DNA of 64,000 nucleotides from Lithobates sylvaticus (Eukaryota > Chordata > Amphibia > Anura > Ranidae): assembly GCA_028564925.1 (NCBI GenBank), contig CM053033.1, positions 79,120,073 to 79,184,072 on the forward strand, read 5' to 3'. Shown here piece after piece: positions 53,747-64,000 of this stretch. The translations under genes were made by a program, and so were the position numbers. The notes beneath the pieces are model-generated. The model searched no databases, was not told the DNA's origin, and saw nothing but the letters and a program-made list of their open reading frames with translations. Position 1 is the first letter of the stretch, and each line of letters begins with the position of its first letter.

Positions 53747-55180
53747 TAAGGGTTAATTCTGCTTAGACCTGGACAATCAATGGAATTCTTTCGGCGCTCC
53801 GGAAGCATTCAATGCACAAGACAAGATAGTCATTGAATTAATGCTTGGCTTTAATGGTAAGACTTGCATCTTTATACAAATTATGAACAAAGAATATTGC
53901 ACAACTTACAGAGAAGGAGTGAGGGAGGACAGAGTTCATCACATGACACATAATCCTTACACAAACATATATCCTCTCAGACATAGTCTTAAACTAGTAT
54001 TTTAGCTGACGGTTGATATTACCTAAAAACATAATTTAACCATGTAATGCTAACATTCTGACTTTGTCTGAAGACATAATTTCAAAACCAGTTTTTACCA
54101 GACCTTATCTATACTGTGGTCATCGTGAAAAACAAGACCCTAAAATAAGAAATATTCCTCTGTCAGCTATATTCAATTTACTACATACCCAATATTTGTC
54201 ATAACCTGACCTCTGAGAATACTTATACTGAAGTAACAACATTTTATCAGTAGGGGGTATGAGTCCTTTGGGCCCTCCGCGTTGGATTCCCTCCTTTGTC
54301 TAATTATTGTTCCATTAGAAGTGGGGCTGCATATGGTCTTTAGGATGCCCAAGTCCTCAGGATGATAGATACAGTTAGTGATGATCCATGTGGGCAGAAA
54401 CACCATCAGTATCAGCCTAAAGAGAAGGCACAGGGCTTTCCCAAAAGTCTGTTGTGAGAGAAGTGAGGTCATCTTTTTCAGAGTCTTATTATCACCTGTT
54501 TCACTCGCTCTTCGAGGATTTGCATCACCTATTTGACCTCTTTTATCTGTGTCTTGCTTCGGGGTACTTTGTGGTACTTGTGGGCGGGCCAAAAGGGTAA
54601 TCTTACTTCTTGGTCCGGTTCAGCTGGTGAATTACGACCACATGTTCGGTTTGGAACTCGTGTATTGGTTCCTGTCAGGGTAATAGAAAATAATACTTTA
54701 CCGTAGATGCCATTCAACTTCATAATCAAGTTTCTACAATATTCTTCCTGTATCAAACTCAGATCTCCCTTCCCTATTACCAAGGGTTTCTTAATCCAGG
54801 GCGTGGACAAGTGATTGGTCTTGGAAGGGGTCATTCTTATTGCTGCTAAAACCGCAGGCAGCACGTTTTTTCTATTTGGGAAATGTGCCACCCGTAGCTT
54901 CCCTTATTTTATCTTTAATGTCCTATGCCATGGTACTGTGGGATGAATAAAGGTGCACTTGCTTTTGGTGGGCCTGGTTTCCCCTCTTTGGCAATGAGTC
55001 CTGTCTCATATCTTAATATTACCTGAAAACATAATTTAACTATGTAATGCTGACGTTCTGACTTTGTCTGAAGACATCATTTCAAAACCAGTTTTTACCA
55101 GACCTCATCTATACTGTGGTCATCGTGAAAAACAAGACCCTAAAATAAGAAATATTCCTCTGTCCGCTATATTCAAGTTT
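53747..55180 (-). pseudogene. Endogenous retrovirus fossil (integrase end and start of envelope region)
   Basis: On the minus strand, about 54891-54530 resembles the C-terminal part of a retroviral integrase and 54592-54173 looks like the beginning of an envelope region with a hydrophobic segment. A direct repeat of about 155 bp flanks this core (about 54020-54175 and 55020-55175) and may be part of an LTR or an internal duplication. The left margin (TGTAAGGGTTAATTC) could be an LTR edge. The element is a broken internal fragment with several breaks. Gag, protease and reverse transcriptase are not seen. Age moderate, judging from the divergence between the direct repeats. The class is uncertain. 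Confidence 0.55.
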
Positions 55181-55440
55181 CAGTCATGTTAACTCTTTCT
55201 CCTCCTTCACTGCCCAGCCAGCATCCATCACAGGAAACACCGGATGAATTTACAAGAGCTTGAGTTGAGACCTTACGTTTTATGAGGTTACTATCTGTAT
55301 GCCAACATTGATTTGGTCTCAATGATTAATTATAGCACAAAGATTGCACCACTCCACGTAAAATATGAGATCTCCTCTGCTGTGAAGATTGCTGGGTGCC
55401 AGCCTTGGTCCACAAACAGAGTATGGATGAAATAAAAAAA
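55181..55440. other. Unassigned sequence
   Basis: Nothing recognised beyond the edge of the retrovirus fossil. Confidence 0.4.
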
Positions 55441-55590
55441 AAGAAAGTGGTGGCATTACCAGCATAAAAAATTGAAGTTTTATTTTAAATCCTTAAAAAG
55501 CAAGGACACATGTTGTACACATATCTCCTGTGGCATCAGCAAACGCGTTTCACACACACCCCTGCTTAGTCACGGGTTCCACTCTGGTTT
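55441..55590 (-). repeat. GAAACGCGT motif with poly(A) signal, minus strand
   Basis: Read on the minus strand, GTGACTAAGCAGGGG is followed by GTGTGTGAAACGCGTTTGC and, about 60 nt later, AAAATAAAAC. The order matches the other motif copies. Confidence 0.45.
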
Positions 55591-56241
55591 AAATCCATGG
55601 AACCGCAGGTGAGGAATAATCAAGAAGATGACCCGCTCTGCAGTTCAACAGCCAGACCAAAGCACACATAGTATACACACTAACAAAAGAAAAAAAACCC
55701 AAATAAACTTTGAAAAATACAAAAAGAAAATGAAAGATGAAAAAATATAAAAATAAAAAGCAAAAAGTATATATATATTTGAAGGGAGACTAAGCTATTC
55801 TATGAGCATGTATGTGGATGACTATTGGAGTTTGGTGATATGTGTGTAAAAAGGGGAAATGGACATATTGGTGAGGGTGTGGAAGATTGAATGGAAAAGC
55901 GACAAAGGGGATGAACTAGGTGATGATTGAAGATATGGAGTTAATGGAGGTGTATATAAAGTGAAAATGGAATGAACTAAGTGATTGTCAAGAGTGTCTG
56001 AGTGAAGGGAAGTATGTGCTGGGTGAAAAATAGAGCAAAATGGAATGAAACTAAATGTAAAAAGAATGAAGTGAGTGAATGAAGATGACAAGGTTACAAT
56101 GTGTGGCTCCTTGTAAGCCTCTCAGAACTGGACGTCTTGAGGAGGTAGGAATGGTGCCTGGAGAGTATGGGATCACTGGGATCTTTTTTAAAAGCAAAGT
56201 CTGGCTATAGGATACAGTTTCATTTCCTGAGTGAACAAACT
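55591..56241. other. Unassigned sequence between two diverging motif copies
   Basis: Purine-rich, with degenerate GTGAATGAAG-type wording from 55850 to 56080. No credible gene. It is bounded by motif copies that point outward on opposite strands. Confidence 0.4.
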
Positions 56242-56500
56242 CCCTGAAGAAGACTACGACTGTCTAAGTCGAAACGCGTCAGTATGTTCATGCGGACACC
56301 TTTTCTGTAATGCAACAATTTGGGGTGTTTATTCGGACACCATCTCTGTAATGTAACAACTCTTTGATTAATATATTTTGTAAAATTAACAGATGCAATG
56401 AAACATGTTTTGTATATATCTGTAGCCAGAACTCATATTTTAACTCTATTTTCACTTTTTGAATTTGATTTTGTTTAATAAAGATTTTACTAAAAATCAA
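56242..56500 (+). repeat. CCCTGAAGA...GAAACGCGT motif with tail
   Basis: CCCTGAAGAAGACTACG, TGTCTAAGTC and GAAACGCGTC (56242-56280) form the motif with a GACT/AGTC stem. A downstream tail ends with TTTAATAAAGATTTT near 56475. This is the best preserved plus-strand copy. Confidence 0.55.
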
Positions 56501-56699
56501 AAACCAAAGTGCTTTGATTGGAATATTTAGCTGCTAAAAAACCCCTTGGGGAAACCAGTCTAATTTTTGTACTTTTCTGGGGTGTGGAGCCTCTCAATCT
56601 GCAATATGAGTTTTTCAATTTGAAAGGAGAGCCATTAACTGGCAAGCCTGTCAGCACATTGTTTACACTGATAATCAGGGCACTGAGTCATCAGTGTCC

Positions 56700-57112
56700 T
56701 GATTAGCATTGCAACCATCAGTGCAAATCAGTGCGGCCTATCAGTGCTGCTTTATCAGTGCAGCCGATCAGTGCCCATCAGTGCAGCCGGTCAGTGCCTA
56801 TCAGTGCAGTGGATCAGTGCCCATCAGTGCAGCCTCGTCAGCACTTGTCAATGAAGAAGAAAAATTACTCAATTGCAAAATTTTATAGAAATTTTTCCAA
56901 AAACAATTTTTTTCATTTGTTTAGCAAAAGCTGTAAAAACCCAGTGGTGAATAAATGCCACCAAAAGAAAGCTCTATCTGTCTTAAAAAAAATAGAAAAG
57001 TGTCATATGGGTACAGTGTTGCATGACTGCAACTGTCATTCAAAGTGCGACAGCTCTGAAAGCTAAAAATTGGCCTGGGCAGGATGGGAGTGAATGTGCC
57101 CAGTATTGAAGT
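56700..57112. mobile_element. Decayed TTAA-family element with minisatellite
   Basis: A 23-24-bp array (ATCAGTGCCCATCAGTGCAG type, 56715-56845) is followed by CCACCAAAAGAAAGCTC and GGCCTGGGCAGGATGGGAG. These are right-half blocks of the CCACTTSCCGRCC family, or of a sister with the end GAAGTGTTTAA. The left end is unclear. Confidence 0.5.
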
Positions 57113-57545
57113 GTTTAATTATCCAGTCTAGGCACCTGGTCATATGATCTTTATTAATTTGAAGTATTGGACAATCTGAACTGTAATCCTCCCCTGCAAA
57201 AGAGATCACATAACCAATTGCCTAGGCTCTTGGGTGTGCGAGGAGCACTAGAGGGAGCCTGGAGCAGCAAGGGTAAGTATTTCATCTCTTCTAATACTCA
57301 TAAGCAATGCACAAGACTGAGATCATCAGGTGATGCCAAGTCCCACTTGAGCATGACACAAACAGATCTCCATTCTGGGATTTGCGTAATCTCGACCTGT
57401 CAGAAGCCTAATGTGCGAACTAAAACCCATTACCGATGTCCCTTTGAAGCATGAAAAGACCCCGATAACACAAAATAATCTTCACATTGGTTTACAACAG
57501 CAATGTCAATTTGTCGACCTCTTTCTAGCTCATGCACTCTTTATA
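57113..57545. other. Unassigned sequence
   Basis: No gene or element end is recognised. A short frame at 57167-57454 has no known domain. Confidence 0.45.
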
Positions 57546-57547
57546 TA

Positions 57548-57890
57548 CAGTATCTCACAAAAGTGAGTACACCCCTCACAATTTTGTAAATATTTTATTC
57601 TAACTTTTCATGTGACAACACTGAAGAAATTACACTTTGCTACAATGTAAAGTAGTGAGTGTACAGCTTGTATAACAGTGTAAATTTGCTGTCCCCTCAA
57701 AATAACTCAACACAAAGCTATTAATGTCTAAACCGCTGGCAACAAAAGTGAGTACACCCCTAAGTGAAAATGTCCAAATTGGGTCCAATTAGCCATTTTC
57801 CCTCCCCGTTGTCATGTGACTTGTTAGTGTTATAAGGTCTCAGGTGTGAATGGGGAGCAGGTGTGTTCAATTTGGTGTTTGGTTAATAAA
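57548..57890 (+). mobile_element. Tc1-like element 5' end fragment
   Basis: CAGTATCTCACAAAAGTGAG follows TA and matches the terminal region at 34209 (reverse) through GTGAATGGGGAGCAGGTGTG. The transposase start is not included. Confidence 0.85.
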
Positions 57891-58099
57891 GGGACATGCA
57901 ATGCATAAAGACACTGGAGATTTGTAGTACTTTACAATTGTAGTCCACATTGCTACATCAGTTATATAATATATCATTATTAATTTATCTTTAGATATCA
58001 ACAAAACCTGTTTTCCTAAATGAGGCATCCGAACCTCCTTGTCTGTTCAGAGTTCACAAATACTTGAGAGTAGACTGCAGTGTGATCGGGAAACCTTGT

Positions 58100-58424
58100 A
58101 GCCCTATTCACACTTCAGGTAATGGCGCGCACGTTCTGACTTGCTTTTTTTTGCGTGTCCATGCGTCACTCATATGGCAGTCCCTACACACGCAAATGCA
58201 CCAAACAAAGTCCAGAACCTTTGAGGGTGTGTAGGGTGGTTCATTTGTAGCGCATTTGCCATGCGGTAAAATGCTTGCCTGCTAACCTTGCTTGGGGTGC
58301 CGTTAACAATTAATGGCACCACGAGCGCGATGCTCGTTTGCATTGTTTCCAAAATGTGCAGCAAAACATGCATTTTCTGTCTACTTTGTCACGTGTTCTG
58401 GAAACGCCAAGTGTGAATGTGGCC
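58100..58424. mobile_element. MITE with CCTATTCACACTT end
   Basis: GCCCTATTCACACTTCAGG at the left faces CCAAGTGTGAATGTGGCC at the right, about 325 bp. The TTCACA-bearing ends resemble the PIF/Harbinger-like families here. Target duplication uncertain. Confidence 0.6.
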
Positions 58425-58749
58425 TGTTAGCTGTGGAATCCCTAGGACACAAATGACCAATAGGCAAAGAGGTGCTTGAATACACTGAATTACTGTCCAA
58501 AGAGTGAGCAAGACACAAAACTATACATTGTGTAAAAGATTGCGAGAACATTTCCATGTTCCCAAAGCACTTTGTAACTATGCTCTGCAGCTCATTGTTC
58601 TACAGCAGGCAAGTCACACTGGTGTTTTTATGGTCTGCATTTAAACGTACAAATCCCCCTTTTTGACCCGCAGCCGGTTTAAACATTTAAAGCCCAACTG
58701 AACTTTCAGTTGCAATCGTCAAAATACATTTCAGGTGTTCAAAGTCTAA

Positions 58750-60814
58750 TGCCACGTACACACGATCAGATTTTCCAATGGGAAATGTTGGATGTGAGGT
58801 TGTTGGCGGTAAGTCCGACCATGTGTACGCTCCATCGGACAATTGTTGTTGGACTTTCCGCCAACAAATGTTTGCTAGCATGTTCTCACATTTTCCATCA
58901 ACAAATGTGTTTTGTCGGACTTTCCGATCGTGTGTACACAAGTCTATCGGACAAAAGTCCAAAGTACAAACACGCAGACTTGGAAGCAGAAGCGGTCGGT
59001 CTTGTAAACTAGCATTCGTAATGGAGAATTACGATTCGTGACGCGGCAAATTATGAAATCTCGAAATGCAGCACACAATTCTCTTCTTCTTTAACCGCTT
59101 CCCGACCGCCTCCTGTAGATATACGTCAACAGAATGGCACGGGCAGGCAAAAGGACGTACCTGTACGTCCCCTTTAATTTGCCTGCCCGGGGGGCGCGCG
59201 CGCGCCGCCAGCGGCGCGCGCGCGACCCGGTCGGGAGCTCCGTGACCACGGCCGCGGGACCAGCGGACCCGATCGCCGCTGGTATCCCGCGATCGGGTTA
59301 CGGAGCGGAAGAACGGGTCTATGTAAACAAACCTCTCCCCGCGCTTCCTACACTGACTGTCAGTGATCGGCGGTTCCCTGTCATCGGGAACGCCGATCAA
59401 TGACGTCAGACGTACAGCCACGCCCCCCTACAGTAACCACAACACAACACGTCACACTGACTCCTCCCCGCCCCCTTGTGGTTAACCCCCTAACTACAAC
59501 TGTCATTTACATAGGAATCAGTGCTATTTAAATAGCACTGATTTCTGTATAAATGACAAATGTCCCAAAAATGTGTCAAAAATGTCCGATGTGTCCGCCA
59601 AAATGTCACAGTCACAATAAAAATCGCTGATCGCCGCCATTACTAATAAAAAAAAAAATATTAATAAAAATGCTATAAAACTATCCCCTATTTTGTAAAC
59701 GCTATAACTTTTGCGCAAACTAATCAATAATCGCTAATTGCGATTTTTTTTACCAAAAATATGTAGAAGAATACGTATCGGCCTAAACTGAGGAAAAAAA
59801 ATGTTTTTTTATATATTTTTTGGGGATATTTATTATAGCAAAAAGTAAAAAATATTGCATTTTTTTCAAAATTGTCGCTCTATTTTTGTTTATAGCGCAA
59901 AAAATAAAAACCGCAGGGGCGATCAAATACCACCAAAAGAAAGCTCTATTTGTGGGAAAAAAAAGGACGCCAATTTTGTTTTGGAGCCACGTCGCATGAC
60001 CGCGCAATTGTTAGTTAAAGCGACGCAGTGCCGAATTGCAAAAAGGGGCCTGGTCCTTTGGCTGCCAATTGGTCCGGGGCTGAAGTGGTTAATGGAATAA
60101 TAATGAAGCTGCTTTGCTGGTGATACTGATGAAGTTATTGCAAACAAGTTTTCAAAGGCTTTTTTTTTATAGGCTTATTTTTTTATCAAGAATAATATTA
60201 TTATGTTGTTTTTTTTTTTTTTTTTATTATTTGTGCAAGTTACAAATATGTTGGTGTCCCTTGTCAATTTTACATTGTATTTTTTTTTTTTATGTAACTG
60301 CCTACTCCCAAACTGTCATTTGAAGTAAAACACATAGCCAAGCATTATTCGCCACAATTTTTTTATTGTGCATTAAAAAAAGAAAACAAATACAATTATA
60401 CATGCTATCTGCCAAAATAACTTAACCAAAAAGTGCATTCTATGCATCCAAAAATATAGAAAATACCAAAGCAAATCATTATTCAACCAAAAAAATTATG
60501 TCAAAGCACTAAGTCCAAGGCCAATAATAAATAACACGTTATCTCCTGCGATAACGCAACATGGCTGGTTGATGAACGGCCTTTCAGAAACTAACTGAAA
60601 AGTGCGAAATGAAAAGTGCAAAATGAAAAGCGTGAATCAACACTCACCAAAAAGGGTGGCGCTAAAGAGCTGAAAATAGCTGAAACGTCAGTACGATCGC
60701 ATTTGTTGGCTGACAATTCCTTGCCGTTTGTATGCAAGACAAGTTTGGGCCAACGCCCTTCGGACAAAAGTCCACATTTTTGTTGGCCAACAATCCGATC
60801 GTGTGTACAAGGCT
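58750..60814. mobile_element. PIF/Harbinger-like element, copy B with TTAA insert
   Basis: Starts TGCCACGTACACACGATC and ends GATCGTGTGTACAAGGCT, flanked by TAA (58747-58749 and 60815-60817). It matches copy A (21792-22848). Without the insert it is about 1.07 kb. No transposase is seen. Confidence 0.85.
59095..60088. mobile_element. TTAA element, family CCACTTSCCGRCC, copy 3 (nested)
   Basis: 994 bp with ends CCGCTTCCCGACC and GGGGCTGAAGTGG, and TTAA at 59091-59094 and 60089-60092. The left half is CpG-rich (GGCGCGCGCGCGCC near 59200). The right half carries CCACCAAAAGAAAGCTC. The empty site is seen in copy A at 22066. Confidence 0.92.
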
Positions 60815-61529
60815 TAAGCTTGAATGTATGTTGGACTTCTGAACCATTACTTCTACACAGAGAGTACATCTGGCCATAAATGTACAAAAATCTAACAGAT
60901 TCCTCCATCCATGCTAACAGCATGCTAATATGGATGCTAGCATCGTTCTGCTGAAATATTCCACCCAGCTCTTTTAACAAAAGTCAATAAAAAATTTACT
61001 TTTGATCCAGGTGTTGCGGACAGGGTCATTCATGGAGCAATTTTTGGCCCATTTAGTAAGAATCAGCTAAAATTTGATGTGTGTATATGGCTAGCTTAAC
61101 CACTTCAGCTCCATAAGATTTTACCCCCTTCATGACCAGGCCATTTTTTTTACTATTCGGCACATCGCTACTTGATCATAATAGTGCGGTCATGCAACCC
61201 TGTACAAAAAAAAAAATGTATGACCTTTTTTCACACAAATAGAGCTTTCTTCTGGTGGCGGTTGTACACAGCGGGAGCCTGTCAGCAAGTCCTGGCCAAT
61301 GATTCAGAGCCGAGACCTGCTCATCAGCTGTGTACAATCACAGCCCAGAGCTCTGTATTGATAAACAACACAGAGCTCTGTATAGAGCAAAGCAGGGATG
61401 AGAAACTGAGAGATCTAGTGGTAAAAGCAACACACTTTATACACATTACACTTGTTAGGCACACATTTAACCCCTTTGCCACTCTAGACATTAACCCCTT
61501 CCCAACCAGTGTCATTAGTACAGTATATA

Positions 61530-61705
61530 CAGTGCCTTGCAAAAGTATTCACCCCCTTGGCTATTTATCTATTTTGTTACATTACAGCCTTTAGTTCAAT
61601 ATTTTTTTAATCTGAATTATATTTGATGGATCAGAACACAATAGTCTAAGTTGGTGAAGTAAAATTAGAAAAATATATACATTAAACCATTTTTCAGAAA
61701 TAAAA
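61530..61705 (+). mobile_element. Tc1-like terminal fragment
   Basis: CAGTGCCTTGCAAAAGTATT after TA is a typical Tc1-family start. The terminal region breaks off at about 61705. The family is related to 46916. Confidence 0.75.
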
Positions 61706-62071
61706 ACTCGTGCGTGTCCCGGCAGACAGCGCGCCGGGACAGGAAGTGACGTAAACTCCCGTGGGAGTTTATGCCCGGAAGTGGGTGCAGATACCTGTCT
61801 TAGACAGGTATCTGCACCCCCTCCCCCCTGAAAGGTGCCAAATGATCCCCCTTTAATGCATCCTATATGGACGCCTAATGCTGGACTCGGGAGCATGCCC
61901 GTGAGGTAACCCCCTCGGGAGAGAGCTTCTCCTAGGGGGTTATCTGATGTGGGGAGGAGCCGTGAGAGCTGCCGGGGGACCCCAGAAGAGCAGGTTCGAG
62001 GCCACTCTGTGCAAAACGAGCTGCACAGTGGAGGTAAGTATGAAAAACGAACCCTTACAATCACTTTAAAG
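61706..62071. mobile_element. TTAA element of the AGTGATTGTAAAG type (one end)
   Basis: The right end CCCTTACAATCACT is followed by TTAA. GCACAGTGGAGGTAAGTATG lies just inside, as in 2153-2627. A hairpin CAGATACCTGTC/GACAGGTATCTG is at 61789-61816. The left end is missing where the Tc1 fragment stops. Confidence 0.65.
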
Positions 62072-62222
62072 TAGCATGGTGCCGAATAGCAAAAATAGTC
62101 TGGTCATGAAGGGGGTAAAACCTTCCCGGGCTCAACTAGATATGCAAGCACTCTGGATAATTATTTGGAGCACACTTTTGACTATTCAACAATATGTGCC
62201 AACCTAGCCTAGTGCCTACCAT

Positions 62223-62566
62223 TATACCTCCCAACATTTTGAGATGGGAATAAGGGACACCTACTAACAAACGTATATAGGCATAGGACATGCCCCCTGC
62301 CACACCCCCTTAAAGGAGAATTAACCAAAAAAATGGTTAATTAAATCCAGAAGGGTTTTTTTTTTACCACTACTATTCCTTTTTATTGGCTTTTTAGAAA
62401 TTGGATGAAAGGGTTAGCACTGGGAAACACTTTTTGAAGGATAAAGATTTATATACATCTATATAGATCACACCAAAATGAGGGACAAATGAGGTGGAAA
62501 GAGGGACAGAGGGACATTGCTCCAAATCAGGGACAGTCCCTCGAAATCAGGGACAGTTGGGAGCTA
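62223..62566. mobile_element. Mutator-like MITE, ATACCTCCCAAC family, copy 2
   Basis: 344 bp with ends TATACCTCCCAAC and GTTGGGAGCTA and a perfect 10-bp flank TGCCTACCAT (62213-62222 and 62567-62576). It matches 14877-15235. The duplication length fits the Mutator superfamily. Confidence 0.82.
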
Positions 62567-62576
62567 TGCCTACCAT

Positions 62577-63019
62577 CACCTGGTAACTCCATTTTAGGCA
62601 GGATGTATTAATGACAGGCTCACTTGAAACGTGAATTTTCCACCCCACTTCATAACCCTGTAACAATGAGTGGCAGCTAACGTGCATTTAAATAGCTTTA
62701 CAAATATGCAAAGGGCAATTGTAACTTCCTAGGATAATCAGTGGGCTTGGCTGGGGTCCATCACATTCCAGATTCCTGTGTTTCTTTGCTAACACAGACA
62801 GAAGCCAAAATGAAATAAATTATTTAAGCTCAACTCCAGGCAAAACTTTTCATTTTGTTTTGACTAGAATGGAGAAGGCTTAGAAGGTTCCTATTGGGGT
62901 GTTTCCCCTCACTTCCTGTCAGGACAGGAAGTGATCATTAATTAACTTGAAAGGGGCACAAAACAAAAACACATGTTTAATAGCGTAGGAAAGAGTAAAA
63001 ACTTATAACAATGCTTGTG
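62577..63019. other. Unassigned sequence
   Basis: Nothing recognised. ACTTCCTGTCAGGACAGGAAGT near 62911-62932 is a small palindrome. Confidence 0.5.
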
Positions 63020-63022
63020 TTA

Positions 63023-63463
63023 GGCCCCTTTCACACTGGGGCGTTTTTCAGGCGGTACAGCGCTAAAAATAGTGCCTGTATACCGCCTGAAAAAATCCTG
63101 CCCCATTCACACCAGTGTGAAAGCCGGCGGGCTTTCACACTGGAGCGGGTGCGCTAGCAGGATGGCAAAAAAAGTCCTGCTAGCAGCATCTTTGGAGCGG
63201 TATAGGAGCGGTGTGTTCACCGCTCCTATACCGCTCCTTCCCATTGATTTGAATGGGAAACCGCGGTAAAACCGCGGCAATACCGCCGCAAAGCGCCGCT
63301 ACGGCGGACCCTGCGGGGGTCTTTAACCCTTTTTCGGCCGCTCGCGGGGGTACAACCGCACCGCGAGCGGCCGAATACCGCGGTTAAAACGACGGTAAAT
63401 CAGCGCTAAATATAGCTCTGCTTTACCGTCACCGCGGCTCCCCGCCCCAGTGTGAAAGGGGCC
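63023..63463. mobile_element. PIF/Harbinger-like MITE GGCCCCTTTCACAC, copy 2
   Basis: 441 bp with perfect ends GGCCCCTTTCACAC / GTGTGAAAGGGGCC and TTA on both sides (63020-63022 and 63464-63466). Very similar to 49334-49777. Confidence 0.92.
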
Positions 63464-63466
63464 TTA

Positions 63467-64000
63467 CTGTCCCAGTGGCAACTGTACCCCACAATTCTTG
63501 TCCTGTTGTCAAAGGTACAGGAAGGGAGGGGAAATCTTTCAATGGGAGGTCACAGTCAGAAATTTAAGTCTTTCCCATTCTGTTTGAGGCTCATTCACAG
63601 GGCCATACTGTATGTGTATTATATTTTCTGAACAGAACTCTTGCTGGCAGGGCTAGCAGAAGACCCTGGGTAAAATATGTGCCTACAGTACTCGTGATTA
63701 GACATGTTTTGGCACATTAAGGTGCATACTTCTTTCTTGCATGCTTCTTTCATACTCATACTTGCGTACACGTGTAGGCAAGTATGCGTTTATATGCATC
63801 TATGCGCATATAGGCGTAAAGTCTACAGATATGCGCGGCCCTGGATGCAGCTGTGTCCCACTTTCTGTGTGCACTTTCTGCACCTAAATGCAGCAGACAT
63901 TTTTTGCATGTAGACACAGCTGTGTGTATAGTCTCATTGATTGCTATAGTTCTGCATTTAGAAGCGCACAACACTACATGCAGCATCTAAACGCAGCATT
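63467..64000. other. Unassigned sequence at window end
   Basis: No gene is recognised. ATGCGTTTATATGCATC and related wording from 63780 onward may belong to another decayed inverted-repeat element that runs out of the window. Confidence 0.4.

Larger units (their letters stand above)
61099..62130. mobile_element. TTAA element CCACTTCAGCTCC, composite
   Basis: TTAA is followed by CCACTTCAGCTCCATAAG. TTTTACCCCCTTCATGACCA at the left faces TGGTCATGAAGGGGGTAAAA at the right (about 62098-62119). It contains a Tc1-like end fragment (61530-61705) and a TTAA element (61706-62071). The exact right terminus is unclear. Confidence 0.6.

Overview
The window looks like gene-poor, repeat-dominated DNA from a large vertebrate genome. 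The repeat style (Tc1-like elements, short TTAA- and TTA/TAA-flanked inverted-repeat elements, hAT-like elements full of minisatellites) suggests an amphibian, most likely a frog. I infer this from general resemblance, not from a search. I found no convincing host protein-coding exon, rRNA, tRNA or CRISPR array. Nearly every long open frame lies in a tandem array or a transposon remnant.

Layout. 1-4.6 kb: a Tc1 end, TTA-flanked and TTAA-flanked short elements, a 69-bp minisatellite and an LTR-like fossil. 4.6-8.0 kb: an hAT-like element with another hAT-like element nested in it, each with intact 8-bp target duplications and each holding a minisatellite. 8-13 kb: mostly unassigned sequence with a 125-bp hairpin and a TTAA element. 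13.3-14.4 kb: a broken tyrosine-recombinase retroelement with an SGNH-hydrolase-like part. 14.9-17 kb: short inverted-repeat elements, one with a 236-bp hairpin. 17.4-21.1 kb: a second, 3.7-kb copy of the inner hAT family, itself interrupted. 21.8-25.1 kb: several inverted-repeat elements. 27.3-33.2 kb: a 20-bp minisatellite interrupted by an hAT-like element and partly duplicated. 33.2-39.8 kb: three Tc1-like remnants and other inserts. 39.9-42.6 kb: an hAT-like element with a periodic CCAAT-box array. 43.5-44.8 kb: a 46-bp minisatellite with dimeric order. 46.9-51.2 kb: a nest of seven elements. 51.6-52.9 kb: another hAT-like element. 53.7-55.2 kb: an endogenous retrovirus fossil. 57.5-63.5 kb: more Tc1, TTA/TAA and TTAA elements.

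How the parts relate. The window is best read as a record of transposition. Target duplications are clear enough to sort most elements into TTAA (piggyBac-like), TTA/TAA (PIF/Harbinger-like), 8-bp (hAT-like), TA (Tc1/mariner) and 9-10-bp (Mutator-like) groups. Several insertions can be polarised because an uninterrupted paralogue lies in the same window.

Four patterns stand out. Minisatellites with a shared core occur inside several element families that have different ends. Two hAT families with different ends share a 420-bp inner module. Two different TTA elements sit at the identical target site in two Tc1 copies. A short CCTGANGA...GAAACG hairpin motif recurs about six times, usually upstream of a polyadenylation signal.
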